Shown in pieces: positions 1-6,883 of a DNA stretch of 6,883 nucleotides. The DNA is taken from NCBI GenBank assembly GCA_021786815.1, contig JAJYMR010000395.1, positions 1 to 6,883 on the forward strand. The letters run 5' to 3'. Within the stretch, counting starts at the first letter, position 1. Each line of letters begins with the position of its first letter. The stretch comes from Deltaproteobacteria bacterium (GTDB lineage: Bacteria; Desulfobacterota; Binatia; Binatales; Binataceae). The position numbers and the translations under genes were made by a program. The notes below the pieces were generated by a model. That model saw only the letters and a list, made by a program, of their open reading frames with translations, was not told where the DNA came from and searched no databases.

Positions 1-1249
1 TCCGATCCTGGCTCAGCAGCTCGAGTTCGAGCGTCATCGCGTTCAGCGGGTTTCGTATCTGATGCGCGACGCCCGAGATGAGAGTTCCAAGACGCGCCAG
101 CCGTCCCGAATCCTGGACCACGTTCTCAAGTTCGCGGACCCGCTTGAGATCGCGAACTATCACGAGCACGGGCGAACCGTTCCTGCGTCCGAGCGGGAAT
201 GCGGAGGCGAGCAGGCGCGTGGCCTTGTCGCCGGCGCCCACTTCCACCGCGACATCCCGCAGCTCGACACCGGAAGCCGCCGTATTTCTGGACAGCCGGA
301 CCAGCGGATGGTCGCGGCCGAGAAAGCTTGCGAGCGGCTTGCCGTACGCCATCCCGCCGGCCGGCAGCCCAAGACGGCCGTACGCCTCCTCATTGGCGAA
401 ACGGACAAGACCGTCAGCATCGAGCAGAATCACCGCGTCGGCGATCGACCGGAACACGTCCATGAACTGGCCGCGTTCGTCTTCCCATTGGGTACGATCG
501 GCCCGAACCTTCTGGGCAAGTACGTTGAATTTCTCGGCCAGCGCGCCAAGCTCGTCGCGGCTGCCAACATGGACGTCTCCCGTGTCAGCTCCCGAAGCGA
601 GACGCTCGACGCCCGCGGCGATGGCGGCGACGGGGCGGAGCAGCAGAGCGCCGGAAAGCAACGCGCCCAGCAGGCTCATCGCGATCACGACCGCGCCGAT
701 GAGCGCCACGTTGACGATTGCGCGCGCGATATCCGCGGAAACCAGCGCCGTTGAGAGTCCCACCCTGATAACCGCGAAGGGATGGCCGTTCAACGCGACC
801 GGGCTTCGCATCTCGTAAACCTGGTCGCCCCAAAGCGGCGCGATACGCGCAGGTGGCCACCATTGCCGCTCGACCGCATCGCGCAGAGCGGAAAAAGGCT
901 CGGGATGGAGCCGCGCCACATGCTCGCCGTCGGCTGGAACGCCCGCCACGTAGGCGCCGCCGAGCGTTTCAACGCGGGCATACACGACGCCCTTGCCGAA
1001 GGCCTGCGAGGAAGCCAGAAGCGCGCTCAACCCTGGATCGTCGCGCAGCGTCCGGATCGGATCGCCCTTCGCGCTTGCCAGCGCGGTACGGATTTGTTCG
1101 AAGGTCTGGTTTATGAAGATGGAGCCGAAGTCGTGCAGCGTATCGACCATCACGGATGCGGAATGATCGACCTCCGCGGCGCTGACCGCGACCACCGCCG
1201 CGACCAGGAGCGGGATAAAGACGGTTGCCAGTTTCGCGCGCAGGCCCAT
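1..1249 (-). CDS. Sensor histidine kinase (HAMP-PAS-HisKA), partial, C-terminus beyond left edge
   Basis: Membrane sensor kinase, most likely the partner that phosphorylates the NtrC-class regulator encoded just upstream. The 416 visible residues contain a first membrane helix (about 5-24), an extracytoplasmic segment of about 150 residues, a second helix (about 179-204), a HAMP linker (about 201-253, with P206 and a DELG motif at 232-235), a PAS domain (about 262-372, starting FRSIADAVILLDADG) and the start of HisKA with the H-box AHQIRNPL, phospho-acceptor H396. The ATPase domain lies outside the window. The second half of the extracytoplasmic part (a GVVYARVETLGG stretch, then a PVALNGHPFAVIRVGLS strand) suggests a Cache/PDC-like fold; that is inference. 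The start is the ATG at 1249, with AGGA six bases upstream. The gene begins 29 bp after the regulator's stop, implying cotranscription. Q397 follows the histidine where Glu or Asp is commoner. The kinase call is near certain; its signal is unknown. Confidence 0.95.
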   Translation of the reverse strand, partial: MGLRAKLATVFIPLLVAAVVAVSAAEVDHSASVMVDTLHDFGSIFINQTFEQIRTALASAKGDPIRTLRDDPGLSALLASSQAFGKGVVYARVETLGGAYVAGVPADGEHVARLHPEPFSALRDAVERQWWPPARIAPLWGDQVYEMRSPVALNGHPFAVIRVGLSTALVSADIARAIVNVALIGAVVIAMSLLGALLSGALLLRPVAAIAAGVERLASGADTGDVHVGSRDELGALAEKFNVLAQKVRADRTQWEDERGQFMDVFRSIADAVILLDADGLVRFANEEAYGRLGLPAGGMAYGKPLASFLGRDHPLVRLSRNTAASGVELRDVAVEVGAGDKATRLLASAFPLGRRNGSPVLVIVRDLKRVRELENVVQDSGRLARLGTLISGVAHQIRNPLNAMTLELELLSQDR

Positions 1250-1255
1250 ACCACG

Positions 1256-1259
1256 TCCT
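1256..1259 (-). promoter_or_regulatory. Ribosome binding site of the histidine kinase
   Basis: AGGA on the minus strand, six bases before the ATG at 1249. It supports that start. A GTG at 1254-1252 is out of frame with the kinase. Confidence 0.6.
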
Positions 1260-1278
1260 GAACGATCCGGCTCTGGTC

Positions 1279-2667
1279 CTACTCTTTGTCCTGTCCGTCG
1301 GTACCCGAGTAACGCTCGAGTTTGTTGTAGAGAGTCCTCGGGCTGATTCCGAGAATCTGCGCCGCTTTCAGCCGATTGCCGCCGACTCTGTCGAGCGTCT
1401 TGAGGATGAGCTCGCGCTCTACTTCCCTAAGCGGCGCTCCGACGGGAAGCGCCGCCGCGGCATCCTTTTCCCTTTCCTTGCGTCCGCCGTTGCGAGCCAG
1501 TTCCGGCGGCAAATCCGCCACCGTGATCAACGGCCCACGGCTTATGATAACCGCGCGTTCGATTATATTGCGCAGCTCGCGGACATTTCCGGGCCACGCG
1601 CGCGCCTTCAGCGCCTCAAGGCACGCGTCGTCCGCGCCGAGGATTGTTCTGCCGTTGGAACGGGCGAACTGGCGGATGAAGAGCTCGACCAGCGGCGGGA
1701 TGTCCTCGAGACGCTCCGAGAGCGGCGGCAGCTCGATAGTGAAAACCGCGAGCCGGTAATAAAGATCCTCGCGCAGGCGCCCTTCGCGAAGCGCGTCGGG
1801 CAGCAGACGATTGGTCGCGGCGAGCACCCGCACGTCGAGCGCGACGTCGGTCGTTCCGCCAAGCCGTCTCAGCCGGCGCTCCTCGATAACCCGGAGCAGC
1901 TTTGCCTGCAGCTCCGGCTTCATCTCCGTAATCTCGTCGAGCAGAAGTGTGCCGCCATTGGCAAGCTCGAAGCAGCCTGCCCTTCGGCTGTCCGCGCCGG
2001 TGAACGCACCGCGTTCGTGGCCGAACAGCTCGCTCTCCATCAGCGTCTCGGGCAGCGCCGCGCAGTTGATTGCGGCGTACGGCCCGTTGCGCCGCGGCGA
2101 AAGCTCGTGCAGCGTGCGCGCGACGATCTCCTTGCCCGTTCCGCTGTCGCCGCGAATGATCACGGAAGCGGAACTGGGAGCCGCCTGCTCGATAAGCGCC
2201 ATCACCCGGCGCATCGAAAGCGACCTTCCGACCATCGAACCGAGCTCGCCGGTCCCCATCAGCCTGAGCCTGAGACGCTGGTTTTCCTCGCTGACGCTAA
2301 GATGGGCCGTCAGGTTAGTCAGCATCTGGCGCAGCCTGACAGGATCGACCGGCTTGCGCAGGTAATCGTAGGCGCCAAGCTTGATGCATTTTACGGCGTC
2401 CGGGATCTCGCCCTCGCCCGAAATGATGATCGTCGTAAGCGGCAGTCCCTCGCGCTGGATTTCCTCGAGCACGGCGATTCCGTCGCGTCCCGGCAATTTG
2501 AGATCGAGCAGGAGGATATGAGGCTCGAAGCTGTGGACCAGCTCGAGCGCCTGGATGCCGTCCTCTGCGGCCTGAACCTGATAGCCCCAGGAGGAGATCA
2601 GCTCGTTCCACAGCCGGCGCGTTCTGGGATGGTCTTCGGCGACCAGTACGCGCTTTCCTTCCGCCAT
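1279..2667 (-). CDS. NtrC-class sigma-54-dependent response regulator (REC-AAA+-Fis HTH)
   Basis: Two-component regulator that, once phosphorylated, should hydrolyse ATP to open sigma-54 RNA polymerase promoters from an upstream enhancer. At 462 residues it has the normal size for the class. The receiver domain (about 5-120) has acidic residues E11/D12, phospho-acceptor D55 (LLLDLKLPG), S83 and K105. The AAA+ domain (about 143-385) has Walker A GDSGTGKE (173-180), the sigma-54 contact loop GAFTGA (220-225), Walker B LLLDE (to E245), sensor I AATNR (283-287), arginine-finger candidates R299 and R305 in REDLYYR, and sensor II WPGNVREL (358-365). A charged, Ala-rich linker leads to a Fis-type HTH (about 414-452, GGNRLKAAQILGISPRTLYNKL). 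All catalytic residues are present, so it should be a competent activator. The ATG at 2667 has only a weak AGG about 11 bases upstream; an in-frame stop lies further upstream with no better start after it. The downstream kinase is the likely partner. Its regulon is unknown. Confidence 0.97.
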   Translation of the reverse strand: MAEGKRVLVAEDHPRTRRLWNELISSWGYQVQAAEDGIQALELVHSFEPHILLLDLKLPGRDGIAVLEEIQREGLPLTTIIISGEGEIPDAVKCIKLGAYDYLRKPVDPVRLRQMLTNLTAHLSVSEENQRLRLRLMGTGELGSMVGRSLSMRRVMALIEQAAPSSASVIIRGDSGTGKEIVARTLHELSPRRNGPYAAINCAALPETLMESELFGHERGAFTGADSRRAGCFELANGGTLLLDEITEMKPELQAKLLRVIEERRLRRLGGTTDVALDVRVLAATNRLLPDALREGRLREDLYYRLAVFTIELPPLSERLEDIPPLVELFIRQFARSNGRTILGADDACLEALKARAWPGNVRELRNIIERAVIISRGPLITVADLPPELARNGGRKEREKDAAAALPVGAPLREVERELILKTLDRVGGNRLKAAQILGISPRTLYNKLERYSGTDGQDKE

Positions 2668-2761
2668 AGCGGGTAAAACCTGTACGAAACTCGCGTCATC
2701 GTATCATCCATGACGAACGGAGCGAAACCGCTTCGGAGAAGATCGTGGAACGGACAACGTG

Positions 2762-2774
2762 GCTTGCCGCAAGC
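2762..2774. repeat. 13-bp palindrome GCTTGC-C-GCAAGC upstream of the response regulator
   Basis: Perfect 6-bp arms around a single central base, centred about 100 bp upstream of the regulator's start codon. The place suits an operator or autoregulatory site, but a symmetric element this short can occur by chance in GC-rich DNA and no second copy was seen nearby. Confidence 0.3.
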
Positions 2775-2889
2775 GCTTTCCGAGCGCAGAAAATACGGCA
2801 TATCCGACGATTTTCGGACCCATCCAGACCTCTCATTGCGCCGATTACGCTCTTGTTCGGGTCTCGTCGAGGTCCGAGCAGCGGATGCG

Positions 2890-2928
2890 ATTTCGAAGCG
2901 GCGGGAACGGCTCTCTGGCTTGCGAAAT
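2890..2928 (-). terminator. Imperfect hairpin downstream of the HAD gene, possible transcript end
   Basis: ATTTCG (2890-2895) pairs with CGAAAT (2923-2928) and AAGC (2896-2899) pairs with GCTT (2918-2921), giving ten base pairs with one bulged base and an 18-base loop. It begins 21 bp past the HAD stop codon in transcription direction. There is no U-tract after it, so it is not a textbook rho-independent terminator. It could be a 3'-end stabiliser, or chance. Confidence 0.25.
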
Positions 2929-2948
2929 TTCGCGCCGATGCTTGAGCG

Positions 2949-3638
2949 TCAATCGCCCGCTTCTTCGCCGCCCGAAGCGGGTGACGCGGCGATATGGGGA
3001 AAGGTCAGCCCTGTCGCGGCTTCGAGTTCAGCCAGGGCGCGCGCCTCGTTCACCACCTTGATCGCCTTCATCCCGAGTTGCGCGGCGGACTTGCAGTTGA
3101 TCCCCAGATCGTCGAGGTAAACGCAGGCCGTCGGCTCAACTCCAATCCGCTCGCACATCATCAGGTAGATTCTCGGATCGGGTTTGCGCACGCCGACCTT
3201 GGAGCTTTCCACGATAGCGTCGAAGAGCTGCATGATATCAGTGGTACGCGATGCGCCCTCGGCGGTTGGCGCCATCCCGGTGCCGTGGCCGTGGGCCATG
3301 TTGTTCGTGATGCATCCGACCTTGAAATGGCGCTTGCAGATTACCAGCGCCTCGACCATCCGCGGCCGAACCTCGCCGGCGAGCAGAGGCAGAATATCGG
3401 CTCCGCGCACGGGATAGCCGAGCGCGCTCGACTCCTCGAAGAACCTGCGGTCAAAGCCGGTGCTATCGATCTCGGAACGCTCAAAAAGCGCCCAGGCGTT
3501 GGAATCGGCATTGGTCGCGTTGACCTTGCGGATAAAGTCACTGGGAAGGCCGCGCTCGGCTTCGTAGCGATTGAAGGCCTCGAAGGGCGAACTGGTGAAA
3601 ACGCCGCCGAAATCCCAAATCACTGCCTTTATCGCCAC
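2949..3638 (-). CDS. HAD-superfamily hydrolase, subfamily IA, phosphatase-like
   Basis: Cytosolic haloacid-dehalogenase-fold hydrolase of 229 residues, probably a phosphatase on a small metabolite; the substrate cannot be read from sequence. Motif I is AVIWDFGGV with nucleophile D9; motif II is T111 in CITNN; the motif III lysine is K152 in GVRKPDPRIY; motif IV is YLDDLGIN with D176 and D177. Residues of about 17-85 form the helical cap of subfamily IA. The GxRKPDPxIY and YLDDLGxN signatures resemble the group related to the N-terminal phosphatase domain of epoxide hydrolases and the HAD domain of ACAD10. The usual second Asp of motif I is Gly (G11); YihX-type phosphatases have a similar change and are active. 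I chose GTG 3638 because GAGGAG lies six bases upstream. A longer in-frame reading from 3770 adds 44 Arg-rich residues with no family similarity. An ATG three bases before the GTG is out of frame and stops after four codons. Confidence 0.92.
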   Translation of the reverse strand: MAIKAVIWDFGGVFTSSPFEAFNRYEAERGLPSDFIRKVNATNADSNAWALFERSEIDSTGFDRRFFEESSALGYPVRGADILPLLAGEVRPRMVEALVICKRHFKVGCITNNMAHGHGTGMAPTAEGASRTTDIMQLFDAIVESSKVGVRKPDPRIYLMMCERIGVEPTACVYLDDLGINCKSAAQLGMKAIKVVNEARALAELEAATGLTFPHIAASPASGGEEAGD

Positions 3639-4013
3639 GCCATTCTCCTCTCGATGATTCAAATCCGCGCCTGCGCGCCATGCCGTCAGCGGTATTCCTG
3701 AGCAGGCCTTGCGCGATCGCCGCACATGCGACCGCCGCCGGTGCTTCGCCAAGCGCATCCGTCGAACCATTGAAACAGACTCATCGCCGTTCGGGCAAAT
3801 AACCGCGTGCCACCTTTTCGTTCAGGAACGCGTTGCGGGCGCTTGCGCGATGGGGCGCACTTGCCCTACGCGTATAGCGGGGCCGGAATCCTTGGTCGGA
3901 CCGGAAACTCCGTTCACCGGGGAAGTGTTTGTTTGGTCGCGCCTCGGCGTATCGCCAGACCGCTACGGCCACCAACGCCATCGGCGAACTGCTCGAAGTC
4001 GCCATGATGTCCT
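3639..4013. other. Divergent intergenic region between the HAD gene and the GAF-type activator
   Basis: These 375 bp separate minus-strand and plus-strand genes and should hold promoters in both directions. Visible: an 8-bp palindrome TACGCGTA (3867-3874), a 9-bp palindrome GGTC-G-GACC (3894-3902), and CCGG cores at 3883, 3901 and 3917, the first two within CCGGAA 18 bp apart. I found no convincing sigma-70 or sigma-54 promoter. Several short ORFs cross it: a 102-codon plus-strand frame ending at 4017, a 66-codon plus frame (3807-4007) and a 74-codon minus frame (4005-3781). They contradict one another and none resembles a known protein, so the region is treated as non-coding. Confidence 0.5.
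3645..3650 (-). promoter_or_regulatory. Ribosome binding site that fixes the GTG start of the HAD gene
   Basis: GAGGAG on the minus strand with six bases to GTG 3638. It is the strongest Shine-Dalgarno sequence near the 5' end and argues against the longer in-frame start at 3770. Confidence 0.75.
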
Positions 4014-5609
<1,596 letters not shown>

Positions 5610-5680
5610 TGCGCTCGCGTCCGGCCATGGCCAACTCCCTCAACGTCTCCGGCGCGGGAAACGCTGGGTCGTAAGCGCGC

Positions 5681-5725
5681 GTCCGTTTCGCCGAGGCATG
5701 TGGCGCATAGTTCGGACCGGCGAAA
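5681..5725. repeat. Paired inverted repeats in permuted order before the aldo/keto reductase
   Basis: GTCCG (5681-5685) directly followed by TTTCGCCG (5686-5693) is matched, after 19 bases, by CGGAC (5713-5717) directly followed by CGGCGAAA (5718-5725). Each arm is an exact reverse complement of its partner, but the order is A-B-A'-B' rather than the nested A-B-B'-A' of a simple hairpin. The pairings therefore interlock (pseudoknot-like) or are alternatives in RNA. A run of six A and four T (5723-5732) follows. Confidence 0.45.
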
Positions 5726-5750
5726 AAATTTTCACTGACAGGACATTTGC

Positions 5751-5755
5751 GGAGG
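5751..5755 (+). promoter_or_regulatory. Ribosome binding site of the aldo/keto reductase
   Basis: GGAGG, seven bases before ATG 5763. It is a strong site and fixes the start of the Tat-signal protein. Confidence 0.8.
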
Positions 5756-5762
5756 ATTTTCT

Positions 5763-6758
5763 ATGAACCGCCGTGAATTTCTGAAAGCCGTCGCGGCAAC
5801 GTCCGCGCTCTTTTCCGCAATCTTCAAGGCTTCCGACGCCTCTTCTGCGACCGGCGAGATGCAATATCGCACGCTCGGCCGCACGGGCGAAAAAGTTTCG
5901 ATCGTGGGCCTGGGCGGTAGTCATATCGGCCGCCCGAGTGTCTCCGGCCAGGAAAGCGAACGCATCATCCGCACCGCGATCGAGAACGGAATCAACTTCA
6001 TGGACAACTGCTGGGACTATAACGGCGGCGAGAGCGAAATTCGCATGGGCAGGGCGCTTCGCGACGGATACCGGAAGAAAGTCTTTCTGATGACCAAGCT
6101 GGACGGCCACGATGCGAAGACGGCGACGGCGCAGCTCGACCAGTCGCTCAAGCGCCTGCAGGTCGAGCATGTCGACCTGATACAGTTCCACGAGGTAATC
6201 CGGATCGACGATGCGGAGAAGATATTCGCGCCCGGCGGAGCTTTTGAAGCGATGCTCCAGGCGCGCAAGGCGGGGAAGGTTCGTTACATCGGTTTCACCG
6301 GGCACAAAAGTCCCGAGATTCACCTGCACATGCTCGACGTCGCGTTCAGAAACAATTTCACCTTCGACGCGGTGCAGATGCCGCTTAACGTGATGGACGC
6401 GCACTTCGACAGCTTCGCGAAGCTGGTGGTGCCAGTGCTCGTGAGCCACAAAATCGGCGTGCTCGGCATGAAGCCGATGGCCGATGGGATAATTCTGCGC
6501 AGCGGCGTCGTGAGCGCGCCCGAATGCCTGCGCTATGCGATGAGCCTGCCCACGAGCGTGGTGATCACCGGATGCGATTCGATGGCGATTCTGCGGCAGG
6601 CGCTCGACGTGGCGCGCAGTTTCCGCCCGATGACCGGGAGCGAGCGCACGGCGTTGCTCGCGCGCACCGCGTCCGTTGCCCGAAGCGGCAAATTCGAACC
6701 CTACAAGACGACCCACAACTTCGACGGCACCTGGTGGAATCCGCAATGGCTGGGCTGA
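5763..6758 (+). CDS. Tat-signal aldo/keto reductase
   Basis: Predicted NAD(P)H-dependent carbonyl or alcohol oxidoreductase with an N-terminal export signal. Of 331 residues, the first 29 or so form a twin-arginine leader: NRREFLK (2-8), a hydrophobic stretch (about 9-21) and a small-residue end DASSA (25-29) as a possible cleavage site. The AKR barrel begins MQYRTLGRTGEKVSIVGLGG (33-52). The catalytic tetrad is complete: D81 and Y86 (MDNCWDY), K112 (MTKLDG) and H143 (IQFHEV). Cofactor-side motifs include GFTGHKSP (177-184), GVLGMKPM (232-239) and VVITGCDS (266-273). There is no C-terminal ferredoxin cysteine cluster, as some Tat-AKRs carry; the only cysteines are C83, C255 and C271. The start is ATG 5763 with a strong GGAGG. 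It lies 153 bp behind the GAF activator on the same strand, which may regulate it. Fold and active site are certain, substrate unknown; export is likely on the motif but not proven. Confidence 0.95.
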   Translation: MNRREFLKAVAATSALFSAIFKASDASSATGEMQYRTLGRTGEKVSIVGLGGSHIGRPSVSGQESERIIRTAIENGINFMDNCWDYNGGESEIRMGRALRDGYRKKVFLMTKLDGHDAKTATAQLDQSLKRLQVEHVDLIQFHEVIRIDDAEKIFAPGGAFEAMLQARKAGKVRYIGFTGHKSPEIHLHMLDVAFRNNFTFDAVQMPLNVMDAHFDSFAKLVVPVLVSHKIGVLGMKPMADGIILRSGVVSAPECLRYAMSLPTSVVITGCDSMAILRQALDVARSFRPMTGSERTALLARTASVARSGKFEPYKTTHNFDGTWWNPQWLG

Positions 6759-6802
6759 AGCGTAAGGCGTGATTGAGCCTCGCCGGCCGTCGTGGGGACT
6801 AG
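6759..6802. other. Short convergent intergenic gap
   Basis: Forty-four bases between the stops of two converging genes. Only small 4-bp complementary pairs (AGGC 6765-6768 with GCCT 6777-6780; GGCG 6766-6769 with CGCC 6781-6784) are visible. There is no U-tract on either strand, so I call no terminator. Confidence 0.4.
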
Positions 6803-6883
6803 TTACGGCATCGCTTCCACCTCGAAGCGGCCATCTTTGAACTGCACTCGAAACAGCGCGTCGAACCCTTCAGCCACAGTAGG
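6803..6883 (-). CDS. C-terminal fragment of an unrecognised protein, 5' end beyond right edge
   Basis: A minus-strand frame runs open from the right edge for 26 codons and ends in TAA (6805-6803). The visible tail reads EGFDALFRVQFKDGRFEVE and then AMP. Alternating hydrophobic and charged residues suggest a closing pair of beta strands, and third codon positions are G/C-rich like the neighbours. Both support a real gene converging on the aldo/keto reductase. Too little is present to name a family. Confidence 0.55.
   Translation of the reverse strand, partial: PTVAEGFDALFRVQFKDGRFEVEAMP

Larger units (their letters stand above)
2668..2948. other. Intergenic region between the HAD gene and the response regulator
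   Basis: These 281 bp hold no ORF with a recognisable protein; the frames open here are Arg- and Ser-rich shadows. The stretch should carry the 3' end of the HAD transcript and the promoter of the regulator-kinase operon. I found no clear sigma-70 or sigma-54 promoter on the minus strand. Two symmetric elements are visible: a 13-bp palindrome at 2762-2774 and an imperfect hairpin at 2890-2928, listed separately. Confidence 0.6.

Noticed and set aside
62..818. Plus-strand ORFs of 230 and 246 codons at the left end
   Set aside because: They run opposite the histidine kinase, whose own frame shows HAMP, PAS and H-box motifs and stays open to the window edge.
1225..2676. A 483-codon plus-strand ORF opposite the response regulator
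   Set aside because: It is codon-aligned antisense to a clear NtrC-class gene (its first codon positions face the regulator's third positions), which G/C bias at third positions keeps open. The product resembles no family.
3639..3770. A 44-residue N-terminal extension of the HAD protein from an ATG at 3770
   Set aside because: The extension is Arg-rich and lies before the natural HAD start. GTG 3638 has a GAGGAG site and begins right at the first beta strand.
3795..3812. Minus-strand TGGCACG and TTTGC resembling a sigma-54 promoter for the HAD gene
   Set aside because: The two boxes are individually good, but there are 13 bases between GG and GC instead of the required 10.
3781..4005. A 74-codon minus-strand ORF with AGGA four bases before its ATG
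   Set aside because: Its start would lie 8 bp from the divergent GAF activator start, leaving no room for that gene's signals. It has no recognisable similarity and weaker third-position G/C bias. A real small protein cannot be fully excluded.
5686..5732. Hairpin TTTCGCCG/CGGCGAAA followed by TTTT as a terminator of the GAF activator gene
   Set aside because: The loop is 24 bases, the stem is followed by further A residues before only four T, and an alternative pairing competes. It does not fit a rho-independent terminator.
5736..5750. TGACAGG-ACAT-TTGC resembling a sigma-54 promoter
   Set aside because: The nearly invariant GG of the -24 box is GA, and the start would fall at the ATG, removing the strong ribosome site from the transcript.
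5640..6746. A 368-codon minus-strand ORF opposite the aldo/keto reductase
   Set aside because: Same codon-aligned antisense effect. The protein is His/Arg-rich with no recognisable motifs, while the plus strand encodes a full catalytic tetrad.

Overview
This is a GC-rich (roughly 60-65% by eye) bacterial stretch with strong G/C preference at third codon positions. It carries two sigma-54-dependent activators, a HAMP/PAS histidine kinase and a Tat-type signal sequence, so the host is most likely a Gram-negative, soil- or sediment-type bacterium (deltaproteobacterial, Acidobacteriota- or Binatota-like). The sequence alone does not settle the phylum. I see no tRNA, rRNA, insertion sequence, CRISPR array or phage gene.

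Left half, minus strand, in transcription order: a HAD-family phosphatase-like hydrolase (3638 to 2949, GTG start); a 281-bp gap; an NtrC-class response regulator with REC, sigma-54 AAA+ and Fis-type HTH domains (2667 to 1279); and, 29 bp further on, its likely partner, a membrane sensor histidine kinase with an extracytoplasmic sensor, HAMP, PAS and the start of HisKA (1249 to the left edge, where it is cut just after the phospho-acceptor histidine). Regulator and kinase look like one two-component operon. The HAD gene lies upstream on the same strand but is separated by enough DNA for its own transcription unit.

A 375-bp divergent intergenic region (3639-4013) separates this block from the plus-strand genes. 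These are a second sigma-54 activator with a GAF input domain instead of a receiver (4014-5609) and, 153 bp downstream, a Tat-signal aldo/keto reductase with an intact catalytic tetrad (5763-6758). A 26-codon C-terminal fragment of an unrecognised minus-strand gene enters from the right edge (6803-6883).

Two enhancer-binding proteins with different inputs (phosphorelay and small-molecule GAF sensing) thus sit about 1.3 kb apart on opposite strands. Their target promoters are not evident: no clean -24/-12 element was found in the intergenic regions, only a degenerate one before the aldo/keto reductase. I do not see a convincing new multi-gene system. The most unusual items are the exported aldo/keto reductase next to a GAF-type activator, the permuted inverted repeats in its leader, and substitutions next to catalytic residues in the kinase and the HAD protein.
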